DNA of 40,042 bases from an uncultured Clostridia bacterium (GTDB lineage Bacteria; Bacillota; Clostridia; TANB77; CAG-508), in contig CALXEW010000016.1 in NCBI GenBank assembly GCA_944387435.1, positions 1 through 40,042 of the forward strand, given 5' to 3'. Within the stretch, counting starts at the first letter, position 1. Every line of letters starts with the position of its first letter. Shown piece by piece: positions 38,056-40,042 of the stretch. Below the pieces are notes generated by a model that did no database searches, was not told the DNA's origin, and saw only the letters and a program-made list of their open reading frames with translations. Made by a program: the position numbers and the translations under genes.

Positions 38056-39846
38056 ATGATGACTAGAAAAAAAAGAAGAGTATTTTTAATAGTAATAATA
38101 GTAGTAATCTTATTAATATTAGCAACAACATTTGTTGTATTATATTTAAATACAGATATGTTCAAATCTAGTAAGACTTTATTTGCAAAGTATATGGGGG
38201 AAAATGCTGATAATTTAAAAGCTTTAGAGAATATAATTAGTAAAACAGAATATGATATGCAATTGGAAACTAATCCTTATAATGAAACAATTGAAGCTAA
38301 AGTAAATTATACACAAAATATAGGAACTACCGAAGAAAATACAAATAATGGGATTAATCAACTAAAAGTCACAATAGAAGGACAGACTGATAACAATAAC
38401 CAATATGATTATCGCGCTATAAAATTGTTAAAAAATGATGAACAAGTATCACAAGCAGAGTATTTGCACTCAGGAAGTAATTATGGAATAAAATTTTCAG
38501 ATTTGTTTAATCAATATTTAGTATCTGGAAATACTAATTTAAAAGAATTATTCAGAAAAATAGGATATAGTGAAGAAGAATTGCAAAATATACCAGATAC
38601 AATAACTTTAAATACAAACTTTTTAAATGATATGAAGTTTAGTGATGAAGAACTAACGTCTTTAGGAGAAAAATATATTGGAATAGTAAACCAAAATATA
38701 TTAGATACAAACTTTAGTAAACAAAGTAGACAAACAATAACTATAGATGGACAAAATTATATTGCTAATGCATATATATTAAGTTTAACAAAAGAACAAT
38801 TAAATAATATATATGTAAATCTTTTACAAGCTATTGAAGAAGATGAAACTATATTAGGAAAAATAGATATATTGCAAAATAAAATAGATGAAGTTACTTT
38901 AGGAAATAATAGCATTAATTTAAGGGAAGATTTAATAAGTAGTATTGATAGAACAATTAATAGAATAAATCAAAGTAATATAGGAAGCGACGAAACTAGA
39001 ATTATAGTATATGAAAGTGAAGGAGAAACATTAAGAACTAGAGTTGAAACTCAAGACTATCAAACTAATATAGATTATATAAATATATCTGGGAAAACTT
39101 TTTTTGAAATATTAGTTTCAAATGGAGAAAGTGAAAAATATAGAATTACATTAAATTATGATTCAAATACATTAAATATAGAAGTTAATGATAGTGAAAA
39201 AGCAACTGCATTTACATTTAATAAAACAGAAGAAATAAATAATCAATCAAGAAAACAGAATTATGACCTTATATATGAAGTTAGTGATAAAAAAGTTGAT
39301 ATAAATGTAATTAGAAATACAGAAATAAAAAGTATAAATAATATGGAAAGTTTTAATAATGAAAATGCGGTTATGCTAAATACTTTAGATGAAACACAGA
39401 CTCAAGAAATAATTAACACTGTAAGAACTAGCTTAGATAGTGAATTAGAAACAATTAGACAAGAAGTAGCATATCAGGATATAGAGCAGATGCTAATAGA
39501 ACTTGGATTAATGAAAGATTCAACTGTTTTAGGTTCAGAGGGAATAACTGAGACAGAGAAAAATAGATTTAATGCTGATTTTGAATTGTTGCAAGGAGAA
39601 AATATAGCAGGCGAAAGTGTAGTAAGATCTATTCAAGCAGTAAAAAGTAATATAGCAAATATGGAAGTTGTATCTGACAATGAGTTAAGATTAACAATTA
39701 TGAGAAACCAAGGAAATGAAGAAATCGTAAATACCTTAACAACTTTCTTGGAAGATAGTAGAAATAATAAATACAATATAAGCGTTCAATATGATGAAAA
39801 TGGTCTTGTAAACCAGTTAATTCTAACTATAGTAGAAGATAGATAA
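38056..39846 (+). CDS. large membrane-anchored extracellular protein, function unknown
   Basis: A 596-residue protein with AAGGAG before ATG 38056. A basic start (RKKRR) and a membrane helix (VFLIVIIVVILLILATTFVVL) put the remaining 560 residues outside the cell. This part is Asn-, Glu- and Thr-rich, has no Cys, and looks like repeated beta/alpha segments, e.g. NYTQNIGTTEENTNNGINQL and RRTINR-like helical stretches. No catalytic motif is recognised. It follows the RlmB-type gene by 20 bp and probably shares its transcript. Similar single-anchor proteins are widespread in uncultivated Clostridia, but I cannot name a family. Confidence 0.75.
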   Translation: MMTRKKRRVFLIVIIVVILLILATTFVVLYLNTDMFKSSKTLFAKYMGENADNLKALENIISKTEYDMQLETNPYNETIEAKVNYTQNIGTTEENTNNGINQLKVTIEGQTDNNNQYDYRAIKLLKNDEQVSQAEYLHSGSNYGIKFSDLFNQYLVSGNTNLKELFRKIGYSEEELQNIPDTITLNTNFLNDMKFSDEELTSLGEKYIGIVNQNILDTNFSKQSRQTITIDGQNYIANAYILSLTKEQLNNIYVNLLQAIEEDETILGKIDILQNKIDEVTLGNNSINLREDLISSIDRTINRINQSNIGSDETRIIVYESEGETLRTRVETQDYQTNIDYINISGKTFFEILVSNGESEKYRITLNYDSNTLNIEVNDSEKATAFTFNKTEEINNQSRKQNYDLIYEVSDKKVDINVIRNTEIKSINNMESFNNENAVMLNTLDETQTQEIINTVRTSLDSELETIRQEVAYQDIEQMLIELGLMKDSTVLGSEGITETEKNRFNADFELLQGENIAGESVVRSIQAVKSNIANMEVVSDNELRLTIMRNQGNEEIVNTLTTFLEDSRNNKYNISVQYDENGLVNQLILTIVEDR

Positions 39847-39920
39847 GCATGAAATTTTATATAAAAAAACAGTGTAAAAATCGTTTTATAAAATTTTTTG
39901 AAAAAAATATAAAAAAAGTG

Positions 39921-39949
39921 TTGACAAAGAAAAAAAGTTAATGTATAAT
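39921..39949 (+). promoter_or_regulatory. consensus promoter, probable rRNA operon leader start
   Basis: TTGACA (39921-39926), 17-bp spacer, TATAAT (39944-39949): a perfect match. The downstream leader has TTCCGCACAAGGGAAC and GTACATTGAAAA, words common in Clostridia rRNA leaders, and GGTAC-GAAAA-GTACC at 40026-40040. No 16S sequence is reached before the window ends. Confidence 0.8.
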
Positions 39950-40042
39950 AAAAATCGTTCCGCACAAGGGAACATAAAAAGTACATTGAAAAATAAACAA
40001 AAATCCTTTAGAGAAAAACCTAAGCGGTACGAAAAGTACCAA

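Overview
The window reads as chromosome of a low-GC, endospore-forming Clostridia (Bacillota). Evidence: very AT-rich DNA, AGGAGG-type ribosome sites, a PolC-type replicase, a T-box ahead of glyS, a SleB-type spore hydrolase and an SspH-type small acid-soluble spore protein. The lineage is probably an uncultivated gut or animal-associated one; that is inference only.

Layout. 1-1018: right part of an IS200/IS605 element (tnpB, probable omega-RNA, hairpin right end) inserted in an HD-domain hydrolase gene. 1546-3463: holA and a spore-cortex hydrolase. 3469-4926: a short His/Thr-codon leader ORF, a strong terminator, then a prepilin-like protein with an FGE/SUMF1-like domain. 5109-8664: YqeG phosphatase, prepilin peptidase, M24 peptidase, EF-P and a zinc-ribbon protein. 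8666-9208: mobile-element debris. 9268-11790: M23 peptidase, tRNA-Trp, T-box and glyS. 12225-17585: a diversity-generating retroelement (DGR). 17767-26602: RHH protein, SspH, nucleoside kinase, RNHCP protein, a RAYT transposase between inverted REP repeats, U32 peptidase, cadherin-like membrane protein, Rpn nuclease and a tiny Cys-rich protein. 26806-31557: PolC. 31558-32388: repeats, a gene remnant and a DUF1294 protein. 32418-34440: second leader/terminator unit with a frameshifted prepilin-like FGE gene and a fragment of a third copy. 34651-35017: DnaA-box cluster. 35063-39846: rhodanese, LepA, a frameshifted RlmB-type methyltransferase gene and a large membrane-anchored protein. The window ends on a strong promoter that looks like an rRNA operon leader.

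The main system is the DGR. The 3' end of the gene at 12823-14604 (VR, 14454-14597) matches a 144-nt template (TR, 15240-15383) except at 11 positions, and all 11 are adenines in the TR. A reverse transcriptase with a YMDD box and the DGR-type IGNYTSQ motif, an Avd-like protein and a MutS-domain-I-like protein form a convergent operon. A second TR-like copy (14750-14893) sits in an almost unchanged duplicated flank but carries 17 changes in its core, 16 of them at TR adenines. It has no complete ORF and looks like a template locus overwritten by mutagenic homing.

The DGR target and two paralogues share a prepilin-like N-terminus, and a prepilin peptidase is in the same window, so surface display of a diversified FGE/C-lectin-type domain is a reasonable model. 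Two of the three paralogues sit behind an apparently undescribed attenuator: a mini-ORF of alternating His/Thr codons followed by a covarying terminator. The repeat layer (REP/RAYT, a second REP-like family, a long branched inverted repeat) and the DnaA-box cluster are further points of interest.
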